This document shows positions 10,066 to 20,860 of a stretch of 64,000 nucleotides of DNA, in pieces. The number at the start of each line of letters is the position of its first letter. The first letter of the stretch is position 1. A model generated the notes under the pieces. It saw nothing but the letters and a program-made list of their open reading frames with translations. It was not told the origin of the DNA and made no database searches. Both the position numbers and the translations under genes were made by a program. Source of the stretch: Paraspadella gotoi. Its lineage: Eukaryota; Chaetognatha. The stretch spans positions 20,293,021-20,357,020 of the forward strand of contig CM119270.1 in the NCBI GenBank assembly GCA_051294375.1, in the 5' to 3' direction.

Positions 10066-10430
10066 GTAAAGAAGATTATCTTTTCCGTCATCTTAAATAA
10101 CTGACGTTGACTTGAGCAAATTCTTGGCTGGTTGTGAGATTTTCTTTTACGCTAAAGCAAGCAGAAGAGCGAAAAAGCTTGCCGCTAAACGAAATGCTTT
10201 GTATATTGTGTCGATTAGTGTATAAATTGACGTTGAAACATAACAATCAAAAAATCTTCGAGTTAACCTAAAGAATAAATGTGCCACATGCGTTAATGAG
10301 TCTAACGTTTCTCTTGTGCTAATGAGTCGAATGCGGTTCGATTCTAAGACGCTAAATCCCTGCGTGGATTTTCACGAGTCAAATCTTGGCACCAACATTA
10401 TTTTTCGCGCCGCACGTGGAATCAGGGCGC
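10066..10430. other. Non-coding, nothing recognised
   Basis: A short direct repeat taatgagtc occurs twice near 10294 and 10320. No gene. Confidence 0.45.
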
Positions 10431-10521
10431 GTCGTCGTCGTCGTCGTCGTCCTCGTCGTCGTCGTCGTCGTCGAGGGATAAAATATGCACGAATCTTTGG
10501 AGTTTCGAAGAAACTTTTCGG

Positions 10522-10560
<39 letters not shown>
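10431..10560. repeat. Two (CGT)n triplet runs
   Basis: CGT triplets at 10431-10474 and 10521-10560, separated by 46 bp. Poly-Arg or poly-Asp frames here are by-products of the period. Confidence 0.9.
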
Positions 10561-10639
10561 GCGTTAATCCCAGGGCTTAAGCCAATCGCTCGTCTCGTCA
10601 ACCCGTCGCTTCGGTCTTCAAACTCGGACCCACGTTCCA

Positions 10640-10766
10640 TTGTTTTCTCCCCTCTGCCCACATCCTGCAGTTTCTCCCCACATCCTTCCGCTTTTCTCCA
10701 TTCTCTCCTTCCCACATCCGACTGTTTTCTCCCCACATCCGACTGTTTACTCCACACATCTTATCC
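10640..10766. repeat. 21-bp minisatellite (cccacatccgactg type)
   Basis: About five diverged units built on cccacatcc..ctgttttctc. Because 21 is a multiple of 3, the minus strand shows a repeating KQSDVGR-like peptide. No start or conserved context supports coding. Confidence 0.75.
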
Positions 10767-11020
10767 TTCACCACGAACCACATCTTGATACGAACTCTCA
10801 TTATTTCTCTTTTAATTACAACATCTAATTGATTTAAATGATCATCTTTATCATCGGAAGATCTAAACCCATCACTTCCCCTTCATTCTTCTCTCCCCTC
10901 TCTCCTTACCCTAACCTTACCGCGATTCAAACTCACCCTTCAACTTCCTACTTTGAGTTTTTAACGATTCTCCCTTTTTTCCGCTTCGTAGAATTCGTCA
11001 CCTTATGTCAACTTGTTTCT

Positions 11021-11283
11021 CTCTCTCTCTCTCTCTCTCNNNNNNNNNNNNNNNNNNNNNNNNNNNNNNNNNNNNNNNNNNNNNNNNNNNNNNNNNNNNN
11101 NNNNNNNNNNNNNNNNNNNNNNNNNNNNNNNNNNNNNNNNNNNNNNNNNNNNNNNNNNNNNNNNNNNNNNNNNNNNNNNNNNNNNNNNNNNNNNNNNNNN
11201 NNNNNNNNNNNNNNNNNNNNNNNNNNNNNNNNNNNNNNNNNNNNNNNNNNNNNNNNNNNNNNNNNNNNNNNNNNNNNNNNNNN

Positions 11284-11311
<28 letters not shown>
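11021..11311. repeat. (CT)n, 244-N gap, (GA)n
   Basis: CT repeat runs into a gap (11040-11283) and GA repeat comes out of it to 11311. The change of phase means the gap must contain at least one CT/GA junction, possibly a palindromic tract. Confidence 0.9.
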
Positions 11312-11314
<3 letters not shown>

Positions 11315-11639
11315 AAAAGAAAACACTATCGCGCTTTTCTCTTGTACGACGCACGTGCTCAGGTTTTTATTTCTTTTATTTTTTTTCTTTTGTTTTTCTT
11401 TTTACTCCAAGTTTTTTTTCGTTTCTGTTCCAAGTTTTAAAAAAAAGGGAAACCAAAAAAAAATTAACAAGAAACAAAGAAAGTGAAAAGGAAGAAAAAA
11501 GGAAGAAAAAAAGGAAGAAAAAAGAGAAAGCGATTCCTTTTTTTTGGCCCATCGAGTGTGAATGAGGAAAAAAAAAGTTTCAAAAAAATTTCACGGTGAT
11601 TCAAATTTTCGGAGCAGCATTTTTTTGTTGGTCGCGTTG
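11312..11639. other. T-rich then purine-rich non-coding
   Basis: Long T runs followed by AAG/GGAAGAAAAA-rich sequence (about 11440-11530). No gene. Confidence 0.5.
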
Positions 11640-11668
11640 TTTTGATTAGAAATCTCTCTCTCGCTCTG

Positions 11669-11728
<60 letters not shown>

Positions 11729-11810
11729 ATATCGTCTCTCTTTNNNNNNNNNNNNNNNNNNNNNNNNNNNNNNNNNNNNNNNNNNNNNNNNNNNNNNNNN
11801 NNNNNNNNNN
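11640..11810. repeat. (CT)n tract entering a 67-N gap
   Basis: CT repeat at about 11653-11740, with N from 11744 to 11810. Confidence 0.9.
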
Positions 11811-12083
11811 GAATGAGAATAAAAAACCCAAGATTCAGACAAAGAGATTATCCAAGGGTCTACTATTTTCTTTCTCATTCTTTCCACCTCCAAAACAGAA
11901 AGTTTATTTATATTATTTCATTCTTTCCAACTTACATATATGTCTCAATTCTAACTCGACTTACGACGTCTTACTTTTTTCTTCTAATAGGAGCCACACT
12001 TGATCCCCACACTTCAACTCCATACTCCACAAACTCACCGAAAAAAAAGACCAGGATTTTTTTTTCTTCATCGTCTGGAAAGG

Positions 12084-12123
<40 letters not shown>

Positions 12124-12225
12124 CATCTACCCCCAAGTCTGTTTTCCTAAAAAAAAAGGAATTGAATCAAATCGAAACGAAAAGATAAGCTATAGGAGCG
12201 GCGACAGTAGCGACGATAGGAAAAA
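11811..12225. other. Non-coding with a short GA tract
   Basis: No gene recognised. (GA)n at 12087-12120. Confidence 0.5.
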
Positions 12226-12272
12226 AGATAAGAACGCCACGTGGAGCAGCGAGATAAGAACGCCACGTGGAA
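12226..12272. promoter_or_regulatory. Duplicated GATA plus CCACGTGG motif
   Basis: The 19-mer gataagaacgccacgtgga occurs at 12227 and again at 12253, a 26-bp period. Each copy pairs a GATAAG word with the palindromic E-box CCACGTGG four bases later. This is a composite factor site or a two-unit minisatellite. Confidence 0.3.
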
Positions 12273-12302
12273 GAGAAATTGACGCCATCTTTCGGAAACG
12301 CG

Positions 12303-12332
12303 TGTCCGTCCGTCCGTCCGTCCGTCTGTCTG
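12303..12332. repeat. (TCCG)n / (TCTG)n tetranucleotide
   Basis: About seven units. It marks the left edge of the segment that recurs in noisy form from about 20890. Confidence 0.9.
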
Positions 12333-12419
12333 TCCCCAATGAGGCGGCGACGCAATGAGCCACGCGAGTCTGAGTAATTTATTGAGCGTCGGCTAAGCGT
12401 TAAAATGGATGGGCCTGTT

Positions 12420-12662
12420 GCAGTGCCAAGGTAGTGTCAAATTACAGTGCCAAGGCAGAGGTCAAGTGCAGTGCCTAGACAGAAGTCAGGTGCAGTTCCT
12501 AGACTGAGTCCAATTGCAGTGCAAAGGCAGAGCCCAGTTGCAGTGCCAAAGCAGAGGAAAGTTGGGGTGTCAAAGCTAAGGCCAATTGCAGTGCCAAGGC
12601 AGAGGAAAGTTGGGGTGACAAAGCTAAGGCCAATTGCAAAACCAGGGCAGATGCCAATTATA
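12420..12662 (+). repeat. 24-bp minisatellite, ten units
   Basis: Units of exactly 24 bp built on gcagtgccaaggcagagg, alternating late in the array with ggggtgtcaaagctaaggcc. The period is a multiple of 3, so an open frame spells a basic octapeptide (AVPRQRKV alternating with GVSKLRPI). There is no in-frame ATG start. The array recurs, indel-ridden, at about 21040-21350. Confidence 0.85.
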
Positions 12663-12769
12663 TTGCCAATGAGATGCGAGACAGATCATTGCCAGTACAA
12701 CATTTTAAACTCTAAAAGTCAGAGTTTAAAATGCCACGCGTCAAAACACTTTTTCCGTTTCTTTGTTTT

Positions 12770-12866
12770 TATCCTGATCTCCTGATTTCCAATTCTCCTG
12801 ATTTCCTGATCTCCAGTTCTCCTGTTCTTCTGTTCTCCTGATCTCCAGTTCTCCTGTTCTCCCTCT
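12770..12866. repeat. CTCCTG-rich minisatellite
   Basis: Tandem variants of tctcctgatctccagttctc. It recurs in noisy form at about 21485-21605. Confidence 0.8.
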
Positions 12867-12968
12867 CAACCTTTTAAAAAGCCTTACTAACTGAAAAGGG
12901 CGAACAAAAAACTAGGAGAGAAATTGACTTTTTCCTTTTTTGTTTACAAACAATCTCCAAAAAATCAT

Positions 12969-12969
<1 letters not shown>

Positions 12970-13022
<53 letters not shown>

Positions 13023-13134
13023 ATCTCCCCCGCGTTACTCGTTCGCCATCGAGGCTCCGTTTACAAATCCAAACCACGGAAAGAGAAGAGATAGAAAGAA
13101 AAAAAAGAGAGAGAGAAGAGGAGAGAGAGAGAGT

Positions 13135-13210
<76 letters not shown>

Positions 13211-13215
13211 AGAGA
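12970..13215. repeat. Facing (CT)n and (GA)n tracts
   Basis: CT at 12970-13020 and GA at 13105-13215 flank about 85 bp of unique sequence, forming an inverted pair that could extrude as a hairpin. Confidence 0.9.
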
Positions 13216-13542
13216 TCAAATTACGAGTTTTTTCGAGCTAGTTTTCATTAATTTACGGAAGAGTAAAAGAAAAAAAAAAGACTTTTAGTTATTTTTAAAC
13301 TGAAGTGACTTTTAAAGTTGAGAACGAAATTATACAAAGAAAAAACATCAAAACAACCTGATCCGTTTCACAAGTTACAACTTTAAAAATAAAATTTGTA
13401 AATTGCCTTTTTCACACATATTTAATTTATTTTGTAAAACCGCTTTCAAAGTTTTCTGTTTTTCCAAGTTTTTTTTTTATTTCAGCCTTCCCCCAATTTT
13501 TTTTCTGTTTTTTCTTCAGCCCCTTATCAACCTCATTACACA
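13216..13542. other. AT-rich non-coding
   Basis: No gene, RNA or repeat recognised. Confidence 0.5.
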
Positions 13543-13788
13543 AATGAGCATGCGCGCGTCTGGCAATAAAAAAAGTTTGCTCTCGCAGAAGCAGCGACAG
13601 CAGGAGAGTAGAGCGACGCCGCCGCAGCGGCAGCACGAGAGGCGCAGCCACCGGAGCAGCAGCGACGTGACCGCTCTTTTCAAAAATGCAGCAGCGGCGC
13701 AAGGAAATCGAAAAAAAAGAACGGGCAGCACCTGCGTCCGAGATCGCGCTCGCGCTTTGCCCGTGGCTGCAATGCCCGTTGGGGCCTC
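13543..13788 (+). CDS. Unrecognised Gln/Arg-rich open frame, cut by a gap
   Basis: An ATG at 13543 opens 82 codons that run into the N gap at 13789. The segment is GC-rich against AT-rich surroundings and is CAG/GCAGC-rich. The product is basic and low complexity (QKQRQQESRATPPQRQHER) and resembles no family I know. It could be a leader exon or a decayed CAG repeat. I cannot see a splice donor because of the gap. Confidence 0.18.
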
Positions 13789-13861
13789 NNNNNNNNNNNN
13801 NNNNNNNNNNNNNNNNNNNNNNNNNNNNNNNNNNNNNNNNNNNNNNNNNNNNNNNNNNNNN
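13789..13861. other. Assembly gap, 73 N
   Basis: Run of undetermined bases. In the noisy copy the corresponding interval appears several kilobases longer (about 22.0-25.6 kb against 13.26-14.1 kb). Confidence 1.
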
Positions 13862-14085
13862 TGTCTCTCCCTCTCTCTCTCATCTCTCTCGTCTCATCTC
13901 CTCCATCTCCCTCTCGTCGTCTCTCTCACTCTTCTTTCTTCCTTTCCTTCTTTTTGCTCCTCTCTCTCTCTGTCTCACTCTCTCCTCGTCTCTCATGCTC
14001 TCTCCTCGTCTCTCTCCTCCCACGCTTCTCCTCCCCCCTCTTTCCGACTCTCTCTCCTCCCCCCCTCCTCTCTCCCGCTCCTCAA
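13862..14085. repeat. Degenerate CT-rich tract
   Basis: Imperfect ctctc/tcctc pyrimidine sequence on the + strand. Confidence 0.85.
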
Positions 14086-14806
14086 AAGTAAGAAAGGAAC
14101 AGTGACGGTTTAATATCGGAACTTACAATCATTTAATTCACTTTACTAATAGAATAATTTCTTGCTGAAGAATAAACTGAATTAAAAAAAAAATATTTAC
14201 AAGCTAAGTAAAAAAATGAAAGATATTTTTAGTAGTGAACTAAAAGTTCTATCATGAACCTAAAGTAATTTATCTAAAGTCAATGACGATGTTTATTTAT
14301 AATTTAATTTTCATATAAATCTTTAATTCAGTTTAAAACTCACGATAGGCTGGTTAGGAATAAGCCGAGAATCCCTCCAAATGTTCATAGTAGATTTCAC
14401 CGATTAGATTTACAACTCTCTTTCTCTCTCTCTCTCTTTTTCTCTCCCTCTCTCTCTCTCTCTCCGTGGCGATTTGACCGTGTCGGAGTAACATCGGGCG
14501 AAACTTTTCCTAAATCGCAACAGATGTAAATGTTTTTTTTCATCCGTTGAAAACAAAACTGTTTCGTTTTTTTTCCTAAAGTTTCCTCTTTCATCATAAC
14601 ACAAAAAAAACATAAAAGTCAGTTAGTTCACCTTTATGTTTTTAAATAGATTTAATATTCTGTAGTTTTTTTTTTCAATTAAATTTAATACTTTTTATTT
14701 CATAAATATTTTTTTTCTTATGAAAAGTTGGATTTCGTGTCGTAGTACAATTCGGTTTAAAGGTCGATTAGTTTTAGGAAAACTCCATTTTCCTCTCTCT
14801 CTCTCT
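14086..14806. other. AT-rich non-coding with CT tract
   Basis: No gene. CT/T-rich tract at 14417-14464 and a short CT run leading into the gap at 14807. Confidence 0.5.
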
Positions 14807-15016
14807 NNNNNNNNNNNNNNNNNNNNNNNNNNNNNNNNNNNNNNNNNNNNNNNNNNNNNNNNNNNNNNNNNNNNNNNNNNNNNNNNNNNNNNNNNNNNNN
14901 NNNNNNNNNNNNNNNNNNNNNNNNNNNNNNNNNNNNNNNNNNNNNNNNNNNNNNNNNNNNNNNNNNNNNNNNNNNNNNNNNNNNNNNNNNNNNNNNNNNN
15001 NNNNNNNNNNNNNNNN
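14807..15016. other. Assembly gap, 210 N
   Basis: Begins directly after a CT run. Confidence 1.
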
Positions 15017-15150
15017 GTAGATTTCAGTAAAACAACTTTTAAATCCGGTTAAAATCAAATAAATAAATATAAATGATCTAATATTTAAATAAAAAAAGTT
15101 TTACAAACGGTGAGAGTGGAAGTGAGATAATTTTTTTTTTTTAATCACGA

Positions 15151-15246
15151 TGATCTGTGAAAAAAGAATCTGAAATGATCAAATTATCACAAAGTCTGTG
15201 ATCTGTGAAAAAAACGAATCTGAAATGATCAAATTATCACCAAGTC
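15151..15246. repeat. Direct 48-bp duplication
   Basis: gatctgtgaaaaaa..gaatc followed by tgaaatgatcaaattatcac occurs twice with a 48-bp period and two or three differences, a recent small tandem duplication. Confidence 0.85.
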
Positions 15247-15506
15247 GATTTATCAAAAACGAATGACCCAGACGGTTTTCTCAAAAAAAAAAAAAAAAAA
15301 ATAACCTTGATTTTTTTATTTATTTATTAAGTCAACGATGAATTAAACAGAAAATAATTTTAAAAAAATAAAGAAATAAAACGATGAGGAAAAATTAAAT
15401 AGAAAAAAATTAAATATCAGACGAGTTGAGATTTTTTTTCCGAAAAAAAAACTCAGGAAATAATAGGAGTCGACTTCTGTCTGTAAACACTTAATAAAAA
15501 AGAACA

Positions 15507-15604
15507 ACGACGACGACGAACGAAGACGAACAACGACGACGGACGAACAACGACGAACAACGACGACGAACGACGACGACGAACGTCGACGAACAACGAC
15601 GCTC
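15507..15604. repeat. ACG/AAC triplet array
   Basis: Imperfect (ACG)n with AAC interruptions. Its right flank is the start of a stretch clearly repeated at about 28920. Confidence 0.9.
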
Positions 15605-16428
15605 GAGAAATCTTTCTTAAAAACTCCTTTATCTCAAACTTTTTTATTTCAATGACTAAAGTTTTATTTTCTTTGTTAGTTTAAAAATTCCACATTAAAA
15701 GTCAAAATCCATTCTTATTTTCACGTAATAATATGCAATTTAGTTTCTAAATATTAATGATTAAACAATTAAAAAAATTACTCGAGACTTATTCTCTCAA
15801 AATTGAAAACAAAACATTTGTTTTTTTCTTTTCCCGAGATACTCGTTTCCCTGATTCGCCAATTTGACGCCGACCACAAAAACCCCTATTCCCCTTTCTA
15901 CTACTTAATCCACTAAACCACCCACGGACCCTTCAACCCCCACCTACCCTAACCACTCCCCCCCACAATAAGCTCCCCCCCATAAATAAACGGTCCATGG
16001 TGGATTATTCTCCCTCTCGCGCTCCCAGAACCCCGCTGTTTCGTCTTAACCCAAAGCAGGAGGCCGTCTTAGTATGTTTTCTTTCTTTTTATTTCTTTTT
16101 TTAAAAAAACTATGCAAATCCGTGGAATTTCATTTTCAAATTCTACCGGTTTCTGGCTCATTAACTAATTGATTAATTAATCAAACAATCTTTGCCAGAA
16201 AATAAATGCATCGTAAATGGTCGGGTCAGATTTGTTATTACGACTAGTTATCAACCATAAACATAACAACTCAATGCGATCAATATACCGATAAACATTG
16301 TTTAGTTGTACCTCTCATCTTTCATGTAAACAATAACAATGAGAATCAATCTTTAAAAGGTGCAATGCTTAAGGACAAAGTTTAAACTTCCCTCATAATT
16401 ACAAAGAAAATTTTGACATCGATTTTGA
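15605..16428. other. AT-rich non-coding
   Basis: No gene recognised. A C-rich island lies at about 15890-15985 (caccta/ccacccc words). The whole stretch has a noisy counterpart at about 28.9-29.8 kb. Confidence 0.5.
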
Positions 16429-16507
16429 CAAATATCCCCGATAACTATCAAATATCCCCGATATATATAACCCGATATATATATAACTGACAAATATCCC
16501 CGATAAT
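16429..16507. repeat. caaatatccccgata repeat
   Basis: Three copies of the 15-mer caaatatccccgata with AT-dinucleotide insertions between them. Confidence 0.8.
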
Positions 16508-16764
16508 TTTCACTCTATTTTCTCTAAGGATTTTCTCTTCATTGTTCGACAAGTTTCATATCACGCAAAAAACAACCCCGATATTCCCATATCAACACAC
16601 CTGCTTTACCCATAGTAACACACCTGCTATGCGAACCACCCGAATTAATTCGATCACTGAGCGAAAACTCCAAACCAATTTCTCTCGTACTAACCTTCCA
16701 AGTTTCTGCCACCCGAAACCCTTTCCCTTGCTTTACGAGTTCATCGTAACATCCATGGTAATTC

Positions 16765-16910
16765 TCATCTATCCGATGCCTATCCCCCATCTATCCCCCA
16801 CCTATCCCTCATCTATTCACTATTTATTCAACACCTATCCCCCATCAATCCCCATTCAAAACCCACCCTCACAACATCCGCTATTGGGATCGAGGGCAGG
16901 ATTCTCTCCC

Positions 16911-16977
<67 letters not shown>
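16765..16977. repeat. cctatccccca minisatellite and (CAT)22
   Basis: Degenerate cctatccccca/tctatcccccc words at 16765-16860 are followed by a pure (CAT) array of about 22 units at 16911-16977. The poly-His frame it creates is not a gene. Confidence 0.9.
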
Positions 16978-16979
<2 letters not shown>

Positions 16980-17060
16980 TCATCTTATCATCAAAAGTCA
17001 GGATGCATCAAAAGCCGAGATTCTTATCCCTACGAAAATTTAAAACGACGAGCGAGATAG

Positions 17061-17067
17061 AGAGAGC

Positions 17068-17144
<77 letters not shown>

Positions 17145-17303
17145 GAGAGAGACCAGAGGTCCATGACTGCAAGGCGGTTGCGAAGAAGCCGGGAGACTCG
17201 AGGTATTCGAATCATCTCTCTCTCTCTCTATCTCTCTCTCCTCCCCCTCTCTTTTACTCTCTCTGTCGCTCTGTCTTTATCACTCTCTCTCTCTCTCTTT
17301 CTT
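17061..17303. repeat. Facing (GA)n and (CT)n tracts
   Basis: GA at 17061-17151 and CT at 17213-17303 flank about 60 bp of unique sequence, the reverse order of the 12970 pair. Confidence 0.9.
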
Positions 17304-17440
17304 CTCATCCAGCTATCAAGATTCTTATCACTCGGGACTTATAAACGACTTCCACTCATCCAAAACTTTTCCTCGAGAAAAATTTTTTTTTCTGTTCCGA
17401 TGCTTCCTTTCGAAGATTCTTTGTTTTCTTCTTTGAAGAA

Positions 17441-17501
17441 TCACGCGTGACCTCTCACGTGATCATCTTCCAGTCACGTGATCATCAATCCAGTGACGTG
17501 A
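17441..17501. promoter_or_regulatory. Cluster of four TCACGTGA-like palindromes
   Basis: TCACGCGTGA at 17441, TCACGTGA at 17455 and 17474, and TGACGTGA at 17494. The last three are spaced 19 and 20 bp and share atcatc..ccag between them. TCACGTGA is the core bound by USF/MITF/TFEB-type bHLH-ZIP factors. The cluster is recognisable in the noisy copy at about 32124-32203. Confidence 0.35.
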
Positions 17502-17503
17502 AC

Positions 17504-18631
17504 GTCTTCACAATCTCTCCAAATTCTCTCGCTCGACTCACGTCTTTCGGTTTTCACAAATGGTGAATCACAATAAAGTAGAACAATAAACGATCTTCCG
17601 TTTTTCTGTTTCCGGTGAAACGTGATTTGTGAGAAGAGAAGAGTGAATATGTGAAAGGTTGTGAGTTTTTTGGTTTTCTATAAAAAAAAGGATTTGAGAC
17701 GAAATTCACTTCAGTTTTCCTTTCCAGAAAATCAAGAGCCTCTTTAAATTTCGAATAACTCAAATATTTTCCGCGTTTTAATGGTTTTTCGCTTTTTCCC
17801 CACATTTAGCTTCCACGATAGCGTATTTATTATTTTATTAATCAATAGAATTCGCTTTATTCGACTCATTTACCGTGAAATCGGTTTTCCCCACGACAAG
17901 GATGGAGGGTCATTCCAGAGTCGTTATAACCGATGATGAATCGTAAACTTAAATTGTGAATTATGACGAGAGGGAATTTTAAATGACAACAGTTTGTATA
18001 CATCGAAGTGTATCGTTTAAAAAAAATTAATAATAGCTTCGATTTATTATCCTTAAAACTCGACATAATTTATTTTGGTTTTTTTCACTCAATCAAGAAC
18101 GAAATGAAATAACCATTTCACACAGTCTCACCTGAAAAATCTCACAAGTGAGAGAAACTCACTCATTCACGACAATTTCCTTCGAGGGCGACGAAAATTT
18201 TTTCTTTTGTGGAAAAGAAAGAAAAGTTTTCTTGCGGTTTAAAGGCGACAAAATTTAAGGAGGAGTGACTCCTGTGAACAGAGATTTTTCGAAGTGAATT
18301 CGTTATCTTTTTGTGAATATTAATGGTTAATGACTTAGGACTAAAACTCACTGGGCAAAGAAGGAGAACATGGTTTGTCAAAATCATCACTGAACCAAAA
18401 GAGTCATTCAGAACTTCACCGTTGATGCCGGTGAATGTCGCTCGTGAACCTCGATTGTGAAACTCACATTTCGTGAAAGTCTTGAGGTTGAAAAGGAGTC
18501 TTCGTCTTTCAATTTGACTTTCACGATTTTTCTCCTTGAAATTCGATCGAATGAAATTCGTCATTCGTTTGATGAGAAGTTGATTGAGGATGCGAGGCCT
18601 CGCATCCTCGTCGTAGTGCTAACTAGGGGGA
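17504..18631. other. Non-coding, nothing recognised
   Basis: Mixed AT-rich sequence with several ttcgtgaa/tcacgtg-like words and no coding frame. It ends at the 25-N gap and has a noisy counterpart ending at about 34505. Confidence 0.5.
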
Positions 18632-18656
18632 NNNNNNNNNNNNNNNNNNNNNNNNN
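18632..18656. other. Assembly gap of exactly 25 N
   Basis: The uniform 25-N size, shared with 43040-43064, differs from all other gaps in the window and suggests a placeholder rather than an estimated size. Confidence 1.
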
Positions 18657-19329
18657 CTATCTGTTTCACAGGTCCTTGTTCACCTCAACTCTATATATTA
18701 AACAATGACTCAATAAAACTTATCTAGTCCGTGAGACAATTGAAAAAAAAAACTCAAATCTAGTGAAACTGCTAGCGCCACCTTCAGGAGATTCCTAAAA
18801 CCTACTCACAGAGAGAAAGAAGAATATAATGATATTTTAATTTTTATTTGCAGTTAATTGTCTCTGTCTATTCAAACACAAGGAAAATACAGTTTTTTTG
18901 ACATGTTCTATGAGAGCAATGTCATGTCAGTACATGATGACAAAGCTAAATAATACACTTTGAAGAGATAAAGTCAGCTATCGGAAAAGCGCAAACAACA
19001 TTTGGAATTACCGTTCTTGTTTTTAAAGTCATTCTACTCGTGAATGGTCGGAAAAAAGGTTGTGATTCGGGAAGTGATTAGGAAATTGGTGATAGGAGAC
19101 GGAAGAGGGGAGTTGAGAGTGAAAGGTCATCACATCACTGATAACATAAAAATCAAAACTCGGATATCGAAACGTGAGGCAGAAGAATCGTTCGTGAGAT
19201 CTTTCTCTACGGCGATCGTCGTAAAGGCGATGGCCCCACGCGGAGAAACTCCTAGCGAGGGGAGATGGAACGTAAGACGAACCAAAGACGAATGGCACAT
19301 TTCTCATTCTCTCGTCATCCTCTCTCTCT

Positions 19330-19362
<33 letters not shown>

Positions 19363-20339
19363 GCCATTTGGGTTCATCCTTCTCTCTTTCTTCCCTTTTC
19401 ATTAGGCACTTTTATTTTCCTTTTTGGAAGTGCGTACTATGCTTGTGCTTTTTCTTTCTTTTTCTTCTTTTTATACTCCTGTATGCGCCCTTATTTGCTT
19501 TCTTCTGATTCTCCCAATTTTCGTTTCACACGGTCCCTTTAGTAATTTCTTTCTCTCGCCTCTCCTTTCTTCTTTCTTTGTTTCGTGTTATACTTTCTTT
19601 CTTCTTTCTTCTTTCTTTCTTTCTTTCTTTCTTTCTATATGTCGTTCTTTCTCTTTTCTTCTTTTATTTTCCAGCAACTTTCAACTTCATTTATCTTGAG
19701 TGGTCCGAAAGTTGCCAAAAAAACCGTCATTTTCTTTCAGAACAGAAATCTCGATAGAGGGGAAAGAAAATTGTTTGCATTTTTTGGTATTCGGGAGGGA
19801 ATGAGAGAGTATTTTTGTCAGGTATCTACTCGAGCGCAAAAATATAAAAAGTAAACAATAGAGCAGGACGATAAAAAATTGTGGCGGATCGTAACTTGTG
19901 CGGATGATCCTTTTGAATTAGGATGTAAGTTCTTTATGCATCGAGAATTTATAAGACATATTGTAGCTGCTTACGAGAATTGTTTATTGAGTATTATGAA
20001 TAGTAGCTTTTTATTAACAAGTTTTCTTTTACTACTTCTCTATATGGTGTTTCTCGCTCTTATTGTATTATCTACACTATACAACAAAAATTACTTTTCA
20101 TAATTCACGTGCATAATTCTGCTATATCTCTCACCTTATCTAATTATCCTCTATCTGAGAACGTAATCAATACGTTTTCTAATTAGTCTTATTTCCCGGT
20201 GGGTGCTCTCATTTGTGTCATTTTGATCATACTCTCTTTGCCCGCCTCACTTCCTTTTTCAGTACGTTCCTGTTTCACCTTTTCTCATAATTACGGTGTA
20301 TCTATAATATATCTCTTAAAACCACATCGCGGCGCTCCT
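18657..20339. other. Non-coding, CT and CTTT repeats
   Basis: No gene recognised. CT tract at 19318-19362 and CTTT-rich pyrimidine sequence at about 19573-19640. Confidence 0.45.
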
Positions 20340-20860
20340 CTATTCGCTCTTCTCTGAATGCTCTCCCTCTCTATTCTCCTAATCTCTCCCTCTCTATTAC
20401 TGACTAATTCTCGCCCCTCTCTCGATGATATTCCTAAAGTGTTCACATATCGCCTATACGTGGTTCTTTTCAATGGTCATCGCATCTCTGATATACTTTT
20501 AATCTCCTGCCTCTATCTTTCGGATATATACTACCGTGTCTCTCCCTCTCTATTCTCCTAATCTTCTCCATCTCTATTCTCCTAATCTCTCCTTCTATTT
20601 CTCCTAATCTCCTCCTTCTTCTATAATTCCTAAATACCTCTCCTCTCTATTCTTTTAATCTCTCCCTGCTTCTTATTCTTTAATCCTCTCCCTCTCTATT
20701 CTCCTAATACTCTCCTTCTCTATTCTCCTAATTTCTCCATCTTCTAATTTCTGGGCTAATCTCTCCTCTTCTATTCTCCTAATCTTCCCCCTCTCTATAT
20801 TTTCCTTAAACTCTTCTTCTTGCTATTCTATTTAATCTCTCCCTCTCTAGTTTCTTTTCG
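20340..20860. repeat. 23-bp minisatellite, indel-ridden
   Basis: About 20 units of a 23-bp repeat containing tctattctcctaatctctcc, most with one-base insertions or deletions. A second array of the same unit lies at 22060-22590. Confidence 0.75.
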
